Source: Stomorhina lunata (Eukaryota > Arthropoda > Insecta > Diptera > Rhiniidae). From it: DNA of 64,000 bases. A program made the translations under genes and the position numbers. The stretch covers positions 54,059,903 to 54,123,902 of the forward strand of contig OW121743.1 in NCBI GenBank assembly GCA_933228675.1, read 5' to 3'. The first letter of the stretch is position 1. Each line of letters begins with the position of its first letter. The notes below the pieces were generated by a model that saw only the letters and a list, made by a program, of their open reading frames with translations, had not been told where the DNA came from and did no database searches. Of the stretch, positions 34,358 through 46,175 are shown piece by piece.

Positions 34358-36394
34358 ATGGCTATAACATTGGAATTTAAAGTGTTGTGCGATATTCTTT
34401 TTGAACAACCAAGCAGTTCGAGAGCAGAAAAAATTAAAATAATCATGCGATATGCTAAAAGTCAAACTAACTCCATGATTCTCAATAGTGAGGAAGACAA
34501 AGTCGTAAAATTTGTAAAGTTATTTGAACTTAAAATTAAGTCGGTTAATTACTGTTTAAAAAGATTTGAATCTAAATTTAAAGACTGGCTGAAGGACTCA
34601 ATTGAGCTTAAAACTTCTGGTGCTGGAGCCCCTCTAAAAAACTATGATGATCTCGGAGAAAGATCTAAAAAGATGCGATTATCCGAAGTTCTTTCTACTC
34701 ATTCGGATACTGAAATCAAAGATTCCTTTAAGGAAGTGCTCAAACGAAATAATCAACCAGCTGAAGCTAAACAAATAGCAGATATTCTCCCAGAGGCTTC
34801 TCCTAAACGTCTTAAGCGAATTATTAAGAGTATACCAACTCCTTCTTCTCAATCAGAATTTTCGGAGGAAGAAGCACTTGCTCTTATGCTCGAGTTGAAA
34901 TTGAGTAAAAATAAATATATTAAACTCTGTAAGGCATTACGAGACAAAGGACACTCAATTTTACCAGGATATAATGCGTTATTAAAAACCAAAAAAAACT
35001 TAATACCAACAAACGTGATAGGAGACGAAAGTGCATCTGTGGATTTATCAAAATTATTGGAAAATACGGCATCAAGGCTGATATCTACTACATTGTCTGA
35101 AGAAGAAGCCAAGAAACTTGACAACAAGGACTTAACTTTAATATGTAAATGGGGATGTGACGGTTTATCTGGATTACCGGAATACAAACAATCAACATCT
35201 CATCAGAACACAAATGACTACAGAAGCGTTTTTATGGCATCCCTAGTACCACTAAGATTAAGAAAGAATCGTTCTGAACCATCCACATCAAAAGAGCGTA
35301 CTGAATATGTGTGGGTTAACACATCTCCAGGATCAAAGGCATTTTGCAGACCGATCAGATTCGAATATTTAAAAGAAAATGCAGCAAGCACAAAAAATTG
35401 GGTTGATGATATCAAATATTCAATAGACAATTTGAGTCCAGTCTGCATAGACATACATGGATATTTGATTAATGTAAATTTTGAGCTTCAATTGACAATG
35501 ATAGATGGAAAAGTAAGCAACGCTATAACGGAAACCCATTCAACTTGGAAATGCTCATTATGCGGAAAGAAGAAATCGGAATTTCTACAAACTTCAGAAG
35601 ATGCATCAGCTAGTACTGCAATTAATCAAGAGGTTCTGGAATTTGGTATATCGCCCCTACATGCACGTATCCGATTTTTAGAATTTATGCTACATATAGC
35701 ATATGATCTGAAATATAGGAATATACCTGATAATCAGCTAAAATCCGTGAGAAATAATAAGGAACTGATTGAAATGAGATCCAGTGAAAAAAAAAGGATT
35801 CAGGAAGAATTCAAAACTATGACGGGTCTAAACATAGACAAACCACTTGTAGGATATGACAGTACAAACGATGGTAATACGGCCAGGCGATTCTTTGAAA
35901 ATTATGAAACAACTTCAAAGATTACTGGAATTGATGAGGAAGTTCTTCGTAAATGTTACGTAATATTATCGGCAATAAATAGCAAATATCAAATAAATGC
36001 TGAAAAATTTCATTGCTATGCCCTCAACGCGTTAACTCGTATACGACATTTGTATCACTGGAAAGAAATTACACCAACAGTTCATAAAGTCCTTCAACAT
36101 GGTCGTGAAATAATTGAATCAAATCTTCTCCCACTTGGTGAACTGACAGAAGAGGCCCAGGAAGCGCGGAATTCAGATTTCAAGTATATCCAACTATTTA
36201 ATACCAGAAAATGCTCAAGAAAATCGCAAAATCAGGATCTAATAAATTATCTCTTGTTGTCTTCTGATCCTGCTCTATCAACGATAAGAAAGAAATGGTG
36301 GAGCAGTTATACAAAAACTTCTGAAAACGAACACCTGGAAGAGGTTCTTGATATAATAGATTGTACTGATTATTTTACTGAAAATAAAAATTAA
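34358..36394 (+). CDS. Transib/RAG1-core-like DDE transposase, full length (678 aa)
   Basis: This protein should cut DNA at CACAGTG termini and join the ends to a 5-bp target, in the nucleus. Visible landmarks align in order with the RAG1 core as I know it. WGCDGLSG (D268) corresponds to the first aspartate and TMIDGKVSNA (D383) to the second. Zinc ligands are CSLC (C399, C402) and VHKVLQHG (H576, H581). LDKP/NDGNTARRFF (about 494-513) matches the RAG1 segment between them. LTEEAQEARN (E599) corresponds to the catalytic glutamate, followed by the basic RKCSRKSQNQD block. Residues 1-250 are lysine-rich and probably bind DNA. The frame is a single exon without stops. The ATG context (AACATCATGG) is favourable, and a TATATATAA-like box lies about 75 bases upstream. 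Length fits known Transib transposases. Family identity rests on motif reading, not a search. Confidence 0.88.
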   Translation: MAITLEFKVLCDILFEQPSSSRAEKIKIIMRYAKSQTNSMILNSEEDKVVKFVKLFELKIKSVNYCLKRFESKFKDWLKDSIELKTSGAGAPLKNYDDLGERSKKMRLSEVLSTHSDTEIKDSFKEVLKRNNQPAEAKQIADILPEASPKRLKRIIKSIPTPSSQSEFSEEEALALMLELKLSKNKYIKLCKALRDKGHSILPGYNALLKTKKNLIPTNVIGDESASVDLSKLLENTASRLISTTLSEEEAKKLDNKDLTLICKWGCDGLSGLPEYKQSTSHQNTNDYRSVFMASLVPLRLRKNRSEPSTSKERTEYVWVNTSPGSKAFCRPIRFEYLKENAASTKNWVDDIKYSIDNLSPVCIDIHGYLINVNFELQLTMIDGKVSNAITETHSTWKCSLCGKKKSEFLQTSEDASASTAINQEVLEFGISPLHARIRFLEFMLHIAYDLKYRNIPDNQLKSVRNNKELIEMRSSEKKRIQEEFKTMTGLNIDKPLVGYDSTNDGNTARRFFENYETTSKITGIDEEVLRKCYVILSAINSKYQINAEKFHCYALNALTRIRHLYHWKEITPTVHKVLQHGREIIESNLLPLGELTEEAQEARNSDFKYIQLFNTRKCSRKSQNQDLINYLLLSSDPALSTIRKKWWSSYTKTSENEHLEEVLDIIDCTDYFTENKN

Positions 36395-36530
36395 GTAAAT
36401 AACTACTTTTATATAAATATGTAATAAAAACTGTAAGTTTAAACTTTAACTACAAATACTTCAATAAAATGTATTTCACCTTTTAATATAAGTACAAATT
36501 ATTTACATTTTGATATTTCATAAATCCTCA

Positions 36531-37915
36531 TGATATTTTCTTTAAAAAAATAAAAAAATATTTGTTTGTTATCGAAGGATCATTGTCATCTTATAGTGAA
36601 ATATTTGAGTATGATTATTAATTTTATATGCACAAATTCATCACTTATATTTAAATAAACAGTGTAAAAATGCTACGGGGGTCAAAGTTTTCAGAGTTTT
36701 TTAAGACTCGGTATTAATGCTTTATATACATGTTTAGTATCATTAGATCGGGAAAGACTAGGAGATTAGCACGTAAGTAAAAGTTTTTTTTAAGTGCGTT
36801 ACTTTTTTTACACTTTGTATCGTAAAACAAAAAAAAATTGTTTTTCTGCTTTTTTAAGGAAAATATTTTTAATCTTTGATATTCTGTGGAAATGACATGG
36901 ATATAGATATTACAATGAAATTTTGTAGTAATGTAGACCAATAAGATGTAAAAGCAATAGACTAAAAAAAATTCCCAATTTTAACTTAAAAATTCCCCAA
37001 TTCCCAACTGGGGAAAAAGGTGTTTCAAAAAATGAGTTTTTTTACAAATATGGCAACACTGTCTCTATTTGCAGCGCGTTTCAGAAAAAACTTTTCTAAT
37101 CAATAACAGATATATTGGAAAATATGAACATTATAATTTTTTTCAAATCGGTGCTTTGCCTTTTGAGAAATTTTTGTTTAAACTAATTTTTTTTTTACAA
37201 ATTGCCATTTTTTGGAGAGGACATGTGCGAGGACCAAAAGTCCAATTAGCAAGAAATTTGTTTTATACGCATTCTCATTATGTTTTCTTTTAAAAACTTT
37301 AAAAATCTTTTTATGTTTCTTAAGAAAATATTTTTTTATTAGTGAAAAAATATAGCTATCTTTTGGGGAAAAACTAAAAAAAAAGCGAAATTTTTTGTAA
37401 GTTTCAACTTTGAATATTTTTAACTTTTAAACAAAAGAAGATTTCTATAACTAACTTGCACAAAAATTATTCAGAATTTTATTACAAATTTAAAGAATAT
37501 TCTTAAAAAATTTTTGGTCCTCAGATGCGTCCACCAGATCAAAAAAAGCTTAAAAAAAGAGGTAAAAAATCAACCTAAAAATTCCTTTTTACCCAAATAT
37601 CTCGAAATCCAAAGGAGATAACCTACACATTTAAGCATATTTTTTGTAGATCTTCTCAAGGACAACTTAAGTTTAAAATTTCTTTTCAATCCATACATAA
37701 ATGGATTTTTGGCGAATTTTTAAAAAAATCGAACACCCGAGGTGACCAACTTTGAAGGTCCATCAATCACTCTCCCGACCCCTCATGGACCAGTGCTTTT
37801 AAAAACCAACTCAAATACTCCTTGACTACCACCATGTCAAATTTCATTCAAATATCTCCAGTCGTTCAAAAGTTACAGAATTATTTCCAAAAAAAAGCGT
37901 CCGTAAACCACTGTG
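36531..37915 (-). repeat. Right long terminal inverted repeat of the Transib element
   Basis: Reverse complement of 32,386-33,795, ending in CCACTGTG at 37,915. It directly abuts CAATGTTAGC, the first bases of duplication copy B. Confidence 0.85.
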
Positions 37916-38222
37916 CAATGTTAGCTTTATTTTATTTAATATCAAAATTTTCCAAAGTTTTCATAATTTTCCATTTAGCTTTGAAATATTTTTTGAAAAA
38001 AAACTTGCCTCAGCATTTTTACATTGCCACTTATTTGTATTTTTCTGGCGTAAAATGTCATTTAACTCAAAATTAATTTGATGTTTTAATCACATTTACC
38101 TACGCTTACAAAGAAGTTTTATATGTCAGATTGTGATTGTCATTGTAGTTTTGTGATAATTGTTTGTTGGACCTCTTATCTTTAGACAAAAATCTGATAA
38201 CTTCTCTTATTTTTTTTTCACA

Positions 38223-38230
38223 ATCTTTAT
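38223..38230 (+). repeat. Left 8-bp target-site duplication of the B-only element
   Basis: ATCTTTAT, repeated exactly at 40,669-40,676. The single unoccupied ATCTTTAT is at 13,796-13,803 in copy A. Confidence 0.9.
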
Positions 38231-40668
38231 CATAGCTGTACATTTCGATTATTTTTATATAAAATTTTGAACAAAATTAAATTAATTTGTTATTTAGTTT
38301 ACTTACAAGGAATATAATTAAGTTAGAATTATTTAAGATTGTTAAAAATAAAATAACAATTTGCATGTGGTTTTCTGGATTTATTATGTTAAGTTATTAT
38401 TTAAAATCATTACGTTTCAAATACAAGTTTTGAAATGAAATTAATATTTTTTTGTAAAAATTGAAATAATTTTAATTTGTATTCCTTTCAAAGAAATAAA
38501 ATATTTCTTTATTTCATTTTATTGCTTGTAAATAAAATTAAAATTTCTTCAAAACTCCCAAAATTTTTTTATTTAAGAAAATTTAGCTTGAATAAGTTTA
38601 TTCACAACAAAATTTTTTGAATAATTTTAATTCAAACAAATTTTTTGGATTATTTCAAAATTTTCTGTGAACAGTAAAAATAAAATATTTAGAGAATTTA
38701 TTTCAAACAAGATTTTTTGACTATTGAAAATTGTTTACAGATTTTTTAAAATAAACAAAATATTAAAAAATTAGTGAAGACGATGGTTTTTAGTGTGATG
38801 ATTATAATCATAATAATGTAAACGATCTAGTGTCGGTAAAGAAGATCGGACATCAATTTTAATTTACAAATATTTTAATGTTAGCGATTTAAGTATAGAA
38901 ATAATTTTATCCTTCGTCACAATGGGTGGAAAGGGTATATTGGGTTTGTGCTGCATTTCTAACGCAATAAAATATTAGTCTTACATCCATCTTTAAGTAC
39001 ACCAATCAACTCAGAATCACATTCTAGGTGAATTTAACGATGTTCGTCCAGCCTGCTGACTGAATATCCAAGTAAATTTACTATAGTTATGGTGACCATA
39101 TTTTCCAACGACCAACAAAATACATTTTTTTCGATATTAAGTTAAAATATACATTATATAATTTTGTGGTCTTAGGTATGAGCCTTAATTTTGATTCAAT
39201 TTAAATTGTGGTTCGTCGCTGATCACAGTTTTTTGATAAAACAAGTAAAAACAACAAGTGCCGACCATATGATACCTTACACTAAGGTGAAATAAGTTCC
39301 AAGTAACCAAAATTGTATGAACTTTTTATATATTTTTTATTGCGCAATTGGTCAACGGGTCGATCACCGATTGCAATGAAATTTGGTGTAATGATTTTTA
39401 TTTGTATAATAAATATTTCTTCGAAATTAAATACAAAATACACAAATTTGTGGTCAAAATTTCTATTCCGGGAATACAGGCCAATGTGAGTTCTCCGAAA
39501 TAATAGATCGATTTCAGCTAATTTCATAAAGCTTTTTGCCACCTTTATTTTGATTGCGAAAATTACGGAAGATCCCAATACTTTTTGACAAAATCGTAAT
39601 GTATTCCTTAATGTGAAATTAAAAAAAAAACTACTTCATTTTGATACCTTTTACTACTAAGGTTGAATATGGATCAAAAGCTTTACAGATTTTTCTTAAA
39701 GCTTAAATACATACATATCACCCACCTAGATGGAGTGTTAAATCGACTCGAGATGGTGAAAAATAAAAAAATTAGCACAGATATGTATCTTCGAATTTAT
39801 TAAAATTTGTAACGTTATTGGTCCATATCATATAACCATAGAAGTGACTATAGAATTATATTACTAATAGGATTATCTTATACATAAGTTTGTAATGCAT
39901 AGAAATATGTGTACAATGTTTTGGAACCAGGATTATCTATCGGATATAAGATATATCGGCCAATTGAACACAACACCATGGTTTAACGAAATCAAGTTTT
40001 ATACTAATGTCTACATAAGAAAAAAGTATCTTAGGATGTAGAACGTCGTTTTTTAATACGGAAAATCAATTTTCGCTTGTATGAATTTTTACTTTACGCT
40101 CATGTGTATTGAGAGTAGTTTAGTTTTTGTTATTATTATTTTTTGTTTTATTTTTCAAATCTCAAAACAAATAAATTTATTTTCTTTAAATGTTTGAAGA
40201 TTCAAAAAATTCCATAATATTGTATGAAATAAATTTTATTCTTCATTTTTTGGTTTGAATAAAATTAATCAAGACAAAAAGTTTGAAATAAATAAAAAAT
40301 TTTAATATTTTAGAAATTTTGTTTGAAATAAAATTGTTGGAAAAATATGAAACTTTTCAATATTTGAATAAAAAAATATCGAATATTATTCTTGCTAGTA
40401 TTATTCAAATATATTAAATTATGATATTTTTGTTTAGAATGAAGAATATTGGATTCAAAAATTTTCAAATAATTTTCTGAAAAATTTATTGATATCAAGA
40501 ATAATAATTTATACTTTAATTTAATTTCTTTAGAAGGATTAAATCAAGCAAATAATATAATTTAAAATTCATGAAATAGAATAACAATTATTCATATTAA
40601 GTAACAAATAATTAAAATAATTCAAAAAGTAGTTTTATTTTTTATTTTAATCACACTATACAGCTATG
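38231..40668. mobile_element. 2,438-bp non-autonomous DNA transposon with 8-bp target duplication (copy B only)
   Basis: Ends are CATAGCTGTA and TACAGCTATG, a perfect 10-bp inverted repeat with further partial matching inward (GATTA at positions 17-21 of both ends). The perfect 8-bp duplication ATCTTTAT and the empty site in copy A prove the boundaries. Eight-base duplications are typical of hAT and P superfamilies; the CA start does not decide between them. No transposase frame is present; the longest open frame (98 codons, minus, 39,282-39,578) is not recognisable. Older repeats are nested inside, including a diverged (GTCY)n-type repeat near 38,910-39,065. Insertion therefore happened after the duplication, or B derives from a chromosome carrying it. 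Confidence 0.92.
38910..39065 (+). repeat. Diverged (GTCY)n dispersed repeat nested in the B-only element
   Basis: GGTGGAAAGGGTATATTGGG, TTTGTGCTGCATT, CTAACGCAATAAAAT and AACGATGTTCGTCCAGCC follow the same order as the family at 522, with many substitutions. Confidence 0.55.
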
Positions 40669-40676
40669 ATCTTTAT
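40669..40676 (+). repeat. Right 8-bp target-site duplication of the B-only element
   Basis: ATCTTTAT, identical to 38,223-38,230. Confidence 0.9.
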
Positions 40677-40682
40677 ACCCTA

Positions 40683-41843
40683 AACAAGGCTAATCAGCGA
40701 GGACTTTTTGTTAAGATCCTTAGATCTTCTGCTCTCATGATTACGGGTGCTTTAAGGACTACTCGTTCAAAGGCACTCTTTACTATGCTTAATTGGCTTC
40801 CGGCTGAGCTAATGGCCCAATTAGTAGACCTCAACTCAGCTATCAGGTTAAAAACCACCGGTGAATGGTCTACTTCGTCTCTAGGCCACACCACTATTCT
40901 GGATAAACTTAATCTCCCTGATAATATAGACTACTGTATTCCCTCACTCGCTTTCGAGCAATCCTTCACTGTGGATATCTCAGGGGCCCATAACGCTTTT
41001 AGTGAAGAGACCCTGGTTATCTATTCGGAAGGATCCAAATCGTCTCGGGTTGTAGGTGGGGGCTTATTTATCCCATCATTTGGGATTAAAGTGAAATTCA
41101 AGCTCCCAAAACAATGTAGCATTCTTCAAGCTGAAATTTCAGCTATTTATAGGGCGAGCAAGTGGCTCAAGTACCACCGAGTATATCCTAACGATATTCG
41201 TTTCTATACAGATAGTCTTGCCGCTATTCATTCCCTTTCATCGGTCTACACGACATCCGTTCTTACCCGTGAATGCCGGGCGTCTCTAAATGAGATGGCG
41301 AGACATTCTAACATTGAACTTTTCTGGGTACGTAGTCATAGTAATGTACCAGGCAACATCATAGCGGATAACCTAGCAAAAGATGCTCTTCTTAGTCATG
41401 AAAACACTGATCAATTCATAGGTATTCCGCTCTCAGCATGCAAATTGCTCATAAAGCAGTTCATTTTTAGGTCTGCACAGACCAACTGGTCCACAGAAAG
41501 TACCTGTACGATCTCCAGACTTACATGGCCAACTTACGATAGTAAGCGCTCTGCAATCCTGGCCAGCTCTTCGCGCCATAGACTTCGCACCCTTATTTCA
41601 GTACTCACAGGACACTGTCTTATAGGTATACATGCTAGAAGACTTAATCTTCAAAGCAATGACTACTGCAGAAGTTGTCACAATGCAGAGGAGGAAGAAA
41701 CAATATCCCACTTCCTCTGTCACTGCCCAGCACTTGCTGAACTTCTCCATCTAGGATTCCCATTTCTGCACGATCTGTCAGAGATCTCGAACATCAATAT
41801 TCGTAAAATAGGCTCTTTCATCGGTGCATCTGGCTGGCTCTAA
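40683..41843 (+). pseudogene. 5'-truncated LINE: RT C-terminus plus RNase H (copy B)
   Basis: Counterpart of 13,810-14,979. It is nine bases shorter through two in-frame losses (DGALL to DALL, and loss of two codons in AERRTLHL). The RNase H EGS in place of DGS is shared, so it predates the duplication. Target duplication TATACCCTA lies at 40,674-40,682 and 41,970-41,978; the CTAAC tail has two units. The frame is open throughout. Confidence 0.85.
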
Positions 41844-41978
41844 CTGAGCCTCTTACACTCGGTAGTTTTAAGAATTTAATTTTCTCTATCCTTGCAGGAA
41901 TTACAAAGGGACCTCTTTATGGACCCAAGTGAGGTGGACCTTACAGTCTGCATCCTGCCTAACCTAACCTATACCCTA

Positions 41979-42472
41979 CACCACCTTGGCACAATGTAAG
42001 CAAAGACACTTTAATATTAAGATTCTGCATTTTCATACATTGATTTGCCGTGTAGTGCCTTCGATAAGCACCATGAAAAAAAATATACCGCTTTTACTCT
42101 AATTCAGAAACAACTAATGGATACGATTATCCAATAAGAGAAAACTAAGGCATACACACGTGCTCAAATGTATGTTTGTTTGTGCGTTTTTGTGTTTTTC
42201 ATTGTTTTTTATCCGCTTTTATTTCACCCTTGACAGCAAAAAGTTGCATGGAGTGCTATATCTTTATATTATAGACTCTATTTTGAATGATCGTGGTATT
42301 TTCGAAAATCACAAAAAATCTTCGGCTCCAGGCAGCATAGGCTGCCAGGAGCAGTAGGGTAACCATACTAACCTTTACGGTGAAGTTGCTATCACAAAAT
42401 CTATTACTAATTCCGCCCATTGAACCAACCGGATCGTATTATACAACTTTTAAGTATGCCTGTGTCTTATTA
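41979..42472. other. Spacer with imperfect GC-rich hairpin (copy B)
   Basis: Counterpart of 15,120-15,615. The hairpin at 42,325-42,352 has one mismatch (GCTCCAGGCAGC against GCTGCCAGGAGC). No gene is seen. Confidence 0.45.
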
Positions 42473-42485
42473 GTCAGATCGCCTT

Positions 42486-44285
42486 CTTCTTCTTCTTCTG
42501 TTATCCTTGACTCCCAGTGGAGCATAGGGCCTCAACCATCCTTTTATATCGAACTCTATTGCGAGATGTTAGGCAAACATCATTCCATGAATAGTTTGCT
42601 GCTTGTAACTCCGCATCAATTGACCTTCTCCACGTTCTAGCAGGTGCACCAACACGACGGCCGCTTCCTTGTGGATTCCAACGAAGCGCTTGTCGAGCAA
42701 TGTTGGTATTTGGCCTTTGAAGTGTGTGGCCTATCCATCGCCATTTCCGTTGACATACCTCTATAGAAGAAGGGATTTGGTTTGTAGCTTTTAGTAGATC
42801 TTCATTTCTTATTCGATTTGGCCACCATATACTAAGGATTTGCCGCAAGCATTTGTTTGCAAAGGTTTGCAGGCGCTTATCGATGGCATTTGTGCGTTTC
42901 CAAGTTTCGCAGCCGTAATACAAGATGGACTTGACATTCGAGTTATATATTCGTAACTTAGTTGTTGTTGATATTTGCCGAGATTTCCATATAGTTCGGA
43001 GAATGCCGAATGCGATTCAATATCCTCATCGGCGCCACCTTTTGTAGATACCAAACTACCAAGATAATTAAAGGTACCTACACAACCAATACCCTCGTTA
43101 TCCACATTGATGTGTGGCGACGGGTTTGCGCCATAGCCTCCAGGCATAATTTTTGTCTTGGAGATATTGATTTCCAGCCCAGCTGCCCGAGATTCAGCAG
43201 TAATAGCGCTAGTGTTTTCTTGAAGGTGAGCTGGTCTTTGGCTTAGAAGAGATACGTCATCGGCGTATTCCAAGTCCTCGAGTTGCTTAAATGGTGTCCA
43301 TTGGATACCACGTCTACCATTCAGTGCCGTGCGCATTATATTGTCGATGACAAGGATAAAAAGTATAGGTGATAATATACATCCTTGTCTTACTCCAGTA
43401 GTAACTTCGAACGGATTAGACAATTTACCTTTATGTAGAACCCGGCATTTAAAGTCCACGTACATTGCCCGAATTAAGTTCAGAATTTTCGTTGGCATGT
43501 TACGGTTTTCTAAAATTCTCCATAGACAGCACCTGTTGACACTGTCGAAGGCCTTCATAAAGTCGATAAACGCTAGATAAATGGGGGTGCGGAATTCATT
43601 ACATTGCTCCAATACTATTCATACTGTGTTGATTAGATCAACACAAGATCTATTCTCTCGGAACCCAAACTGATTTTCGCGGAGTGTTTCAGAAACTGCG
43701 TCAGACATTCTATTCAAAATTACTCGACTTAGTATTTTGCTCGGTATTGGAAGAAGTGTTATTCCCCTGTAGTCATTGCAGTCTTTGGAGTCACCCTTTT
43801 TTGGTATTTTGACTAGTATACCTTCATTCCAGGAGGTTGGTAGAGCTTCTTCTTCCCATATTTTACGCACAAATGGGTGCCACAGTCTCGCCGATCCTTC
43901 AACGTCACATAAAAGCATCTCCGCTGATATATTGTCATTGCCCGGGGCCTTGTTACGCTTAAGGCTTTTAATGGCATTCTTCACTTCTTGTATTGTTGGT
44001 GGGCTGTCTGAAATTCCACTGAATAAACAGTCATGGTTGGTTTCATTTTGCACTTCCGTCAGCGCTTCTAATCCAATGGGATTGTTTAATGTTGACTGGA
44101 AGTGTTCCATCCATCGTATTAATTGTTCATCCGGGGTTGAGAGAAGTGTACCGCTACTACTCAGAATGGGACTATTGGTGTAGGTAGGTTTGCCACACAA
44201 CGCCCTTGATATATTGTATAAGGTCCTCATGTCGCCTTTATTTGCAGCTGACTCAGCTTGGCTTGCTTGTTCATCTACCCACATT
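42486..44285 (-). pseudogene. RTE-like LINE reverse transcriptase, 5'-truncated and disabled (copy B)
   Basis: Counterpart of 15,629-17,426 with the same RT motifs (KAFDSVNR, GVRQGCILSP, EYADDV). Here the N-terminal RT frame is open from the 5' junction to a TGA at about 43,619 (LINTV then stop), where copy A reads arginine. The extra G and the two stops of copy A are absent. The shared frameshift near 42,920-42,950 splits off the C-terminal RKWRWIGHTL part. Target duplication GTCAGATCGCCTT lies at 42,473-42,485 and 44,286-44,298. The (CTT)n tail is one unit longer than in A. Confidence 0.9.
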
Positions 44286-44458
44286 GTCAGATCGCCTTAG
44301 TCTCCAAAAAAAAAAAAAACTTAGAGCCCAGAGTCCCCTACTGTAAGACAGGGAAGCAAAAGTACAAAGAAGACATTTTATGGACTCCTCCATGCTATAT
44401 CGGCTCCTGAAAAAGACACTAGTTACAATCTTAAACCTTACTTTGCCTTTTAGTTATA

Positions 44459-44607
44459 TGTAACCCGGTCTATGAAAAGGTGGCTTATGACTCAAAAACA
44501 AAATTTCGAAAAATTAGCTACATTTTCGAAATTTTTAGTTATTTTTTTTTGAAAATTTTGTTTTTGAGTCATAAGCCAATTTTTTCCTTTTCATAGACCG
44601 GGTCACA
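44459..44607. mobile_element. 149-bp hairpin MITE, mariner type (copy B)
   Basis: Counterpart of 17,602-17,749, with TA on both sides. The left terminus has mutated (TGTAACCC for TGTGACCC). Confidence 0.85.
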
Positions 44608-44747
44608 TACAGTGTCCAGTCATAATAGACATGACTAAAGCTGCCTATACACGGACTGACATTTGCATCTGACATATCAAATTTTCCAATGCAAAACATG
44701 TACTTATCGTGTAATATTTGAAAAACATTACTTCTGTAAAAGTCAGC

Positions 44748-46170
44748 ACCTGGTTGACCGAGCCTTGCTCGGAGCTTTTTGATAAGCAGTTTGAGGCAAA
44801 TTTTAAAATTTTTATATATTTTGTTTTATAAAGTAGTAAAATATGTTTAGAGGAAATACATTGTACAAATATTTAGTTAATTTTGAATTATTTTATTTAT
44901 TTTGTCCGATCAACACATAGTTTGCATAGTTTACAGTTTAACTCATTTTAAAAATTTTGGAAATTGGTCATACCAACAGAAACCTACGTCGACTCATGCG
45001 CAACAACTTTGCTAAAGATTATAGCTTGATCAAATGCACAGTTTACGATTTAATTCATTTTGAGTAGTTTTCAGGAACCTTCGTCTGCTCATGCGTAGCA
45101 ACTTTGCTTATGATTATAACATGATCAAATGCAATTTAATTAATTTTGAGTAATTTTCAGTGGCGCCACCTATCGGGCTTTGGTCATTCCCAATAATAAA
45201 CCTTCTTCGGCTTATCCGCAACAACTTTTCTTAAGATTATAGCATGATTAAATGTACAGCTTACGATTAAATTGATTTTGAGTAATTTTCAGTAGCGCCA
45301 CCTGTCGAAAATTATTTACAACAAATAAAAAGCCTTCGCCGGCTCTTGCGCTACAACTTTGCTAAAGTTCATAGCATGATCAAGTGTATAGTTTACGATT
45401 TAATTAATTTTTAGTAATTTTCAGTGGCGCCACCTAACGGAAATTAGTTTTACCATCTTAAAAACCTTCGTCGGCTTATCCGCAACATCTTCACTAAAGA
45501 GCATAACATGATCAAATTCACAATTTACGATTCTATAAAGAACATACATACAAACATTAATTTGTTTAAAAGTTATAATATTACTCATTTTTTCCCCTTT
45601 TTATCCCCTACTTTCAAAAAGTTTCATATGCGTATTTGGTACTTCTTTGGTATCAATTGAATTCGGTACATCTTATTAAAACGCAGTTAACATAATTCCT
45701 ATTCATATTACTTTTGAGTTGTTAAGTTATCATGTTATCCCTTTTTTACCCATTTTGGCCCCAAAATCAAAAAAGTACCAAACACGTGTTCAATATTTCT
45801 TTCACATTTATTGACTGCAGTACAAAGTTCCTTTCTATATTCTTTGGTTTAAAAAATAAGAGTGGCTTAAAAAAGTACAAAAAAAACTATTTTCACCCTT
45901 TTTTACCCCCTATCGGACATAGCTTCAAAAAAGTACCAAACAACTGTCCGCTTATTTTCATAGCTGTTTAAAACGTAATTTTAATTTTGTTTCTATACCT
46001 ATTACCTTAGGAGATATATCGTTTTCGATTTTTTCCCCTTGTTACCCTCTTAGAGGCAAAGGTTCCAAAAGTCCCTTCTTCTTCAACCTATACACCAAAA
46101 AAAAGGTACCCACTGTCAAAATTTTATCAAAATCGTTAGAGCCGTTTTCGAGATAGCCATTCTATATATA
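44748..46170 (+). repeat. Dispersed element with internal tandem repeats (copy B, first member)
   Basis: Counterpart of 17,890-19,300, with the same start hairpin, GGCGCC-bearing units and TATATATA end. Confidence 0.65.
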
Positions 46171-46175
46171 ATATA

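Larger units (their letters stand above)
32386..37915 (+). mobile_element. Intact-looking Transib-type DNA transposon (5.53 kb) at the duplication junction
   Basis: The left end starts CACAGTGGTTTACGGACGC; the right end is its exact complement, finishing GTAAACCACTGTG at 37,915. Inverted repeats run for about 1.4 kb on each side and enclose one 678-codon transposase gene. Transib elements have CACWRTG-type ends and 5-bp target duplications, and are the source family of the vertebrate RAG1 recombinase. Flanking 5-mers are CATTG (left) and CAATG (right). They do not match as a simple duplication because each belongs to a different end of the duplicated segment: 58,835-58,839 and 13,489-13,493 are the corresponding empty sites. 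The open frame and well-matched long ends suggest recent activity. Confidence 0.88.
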
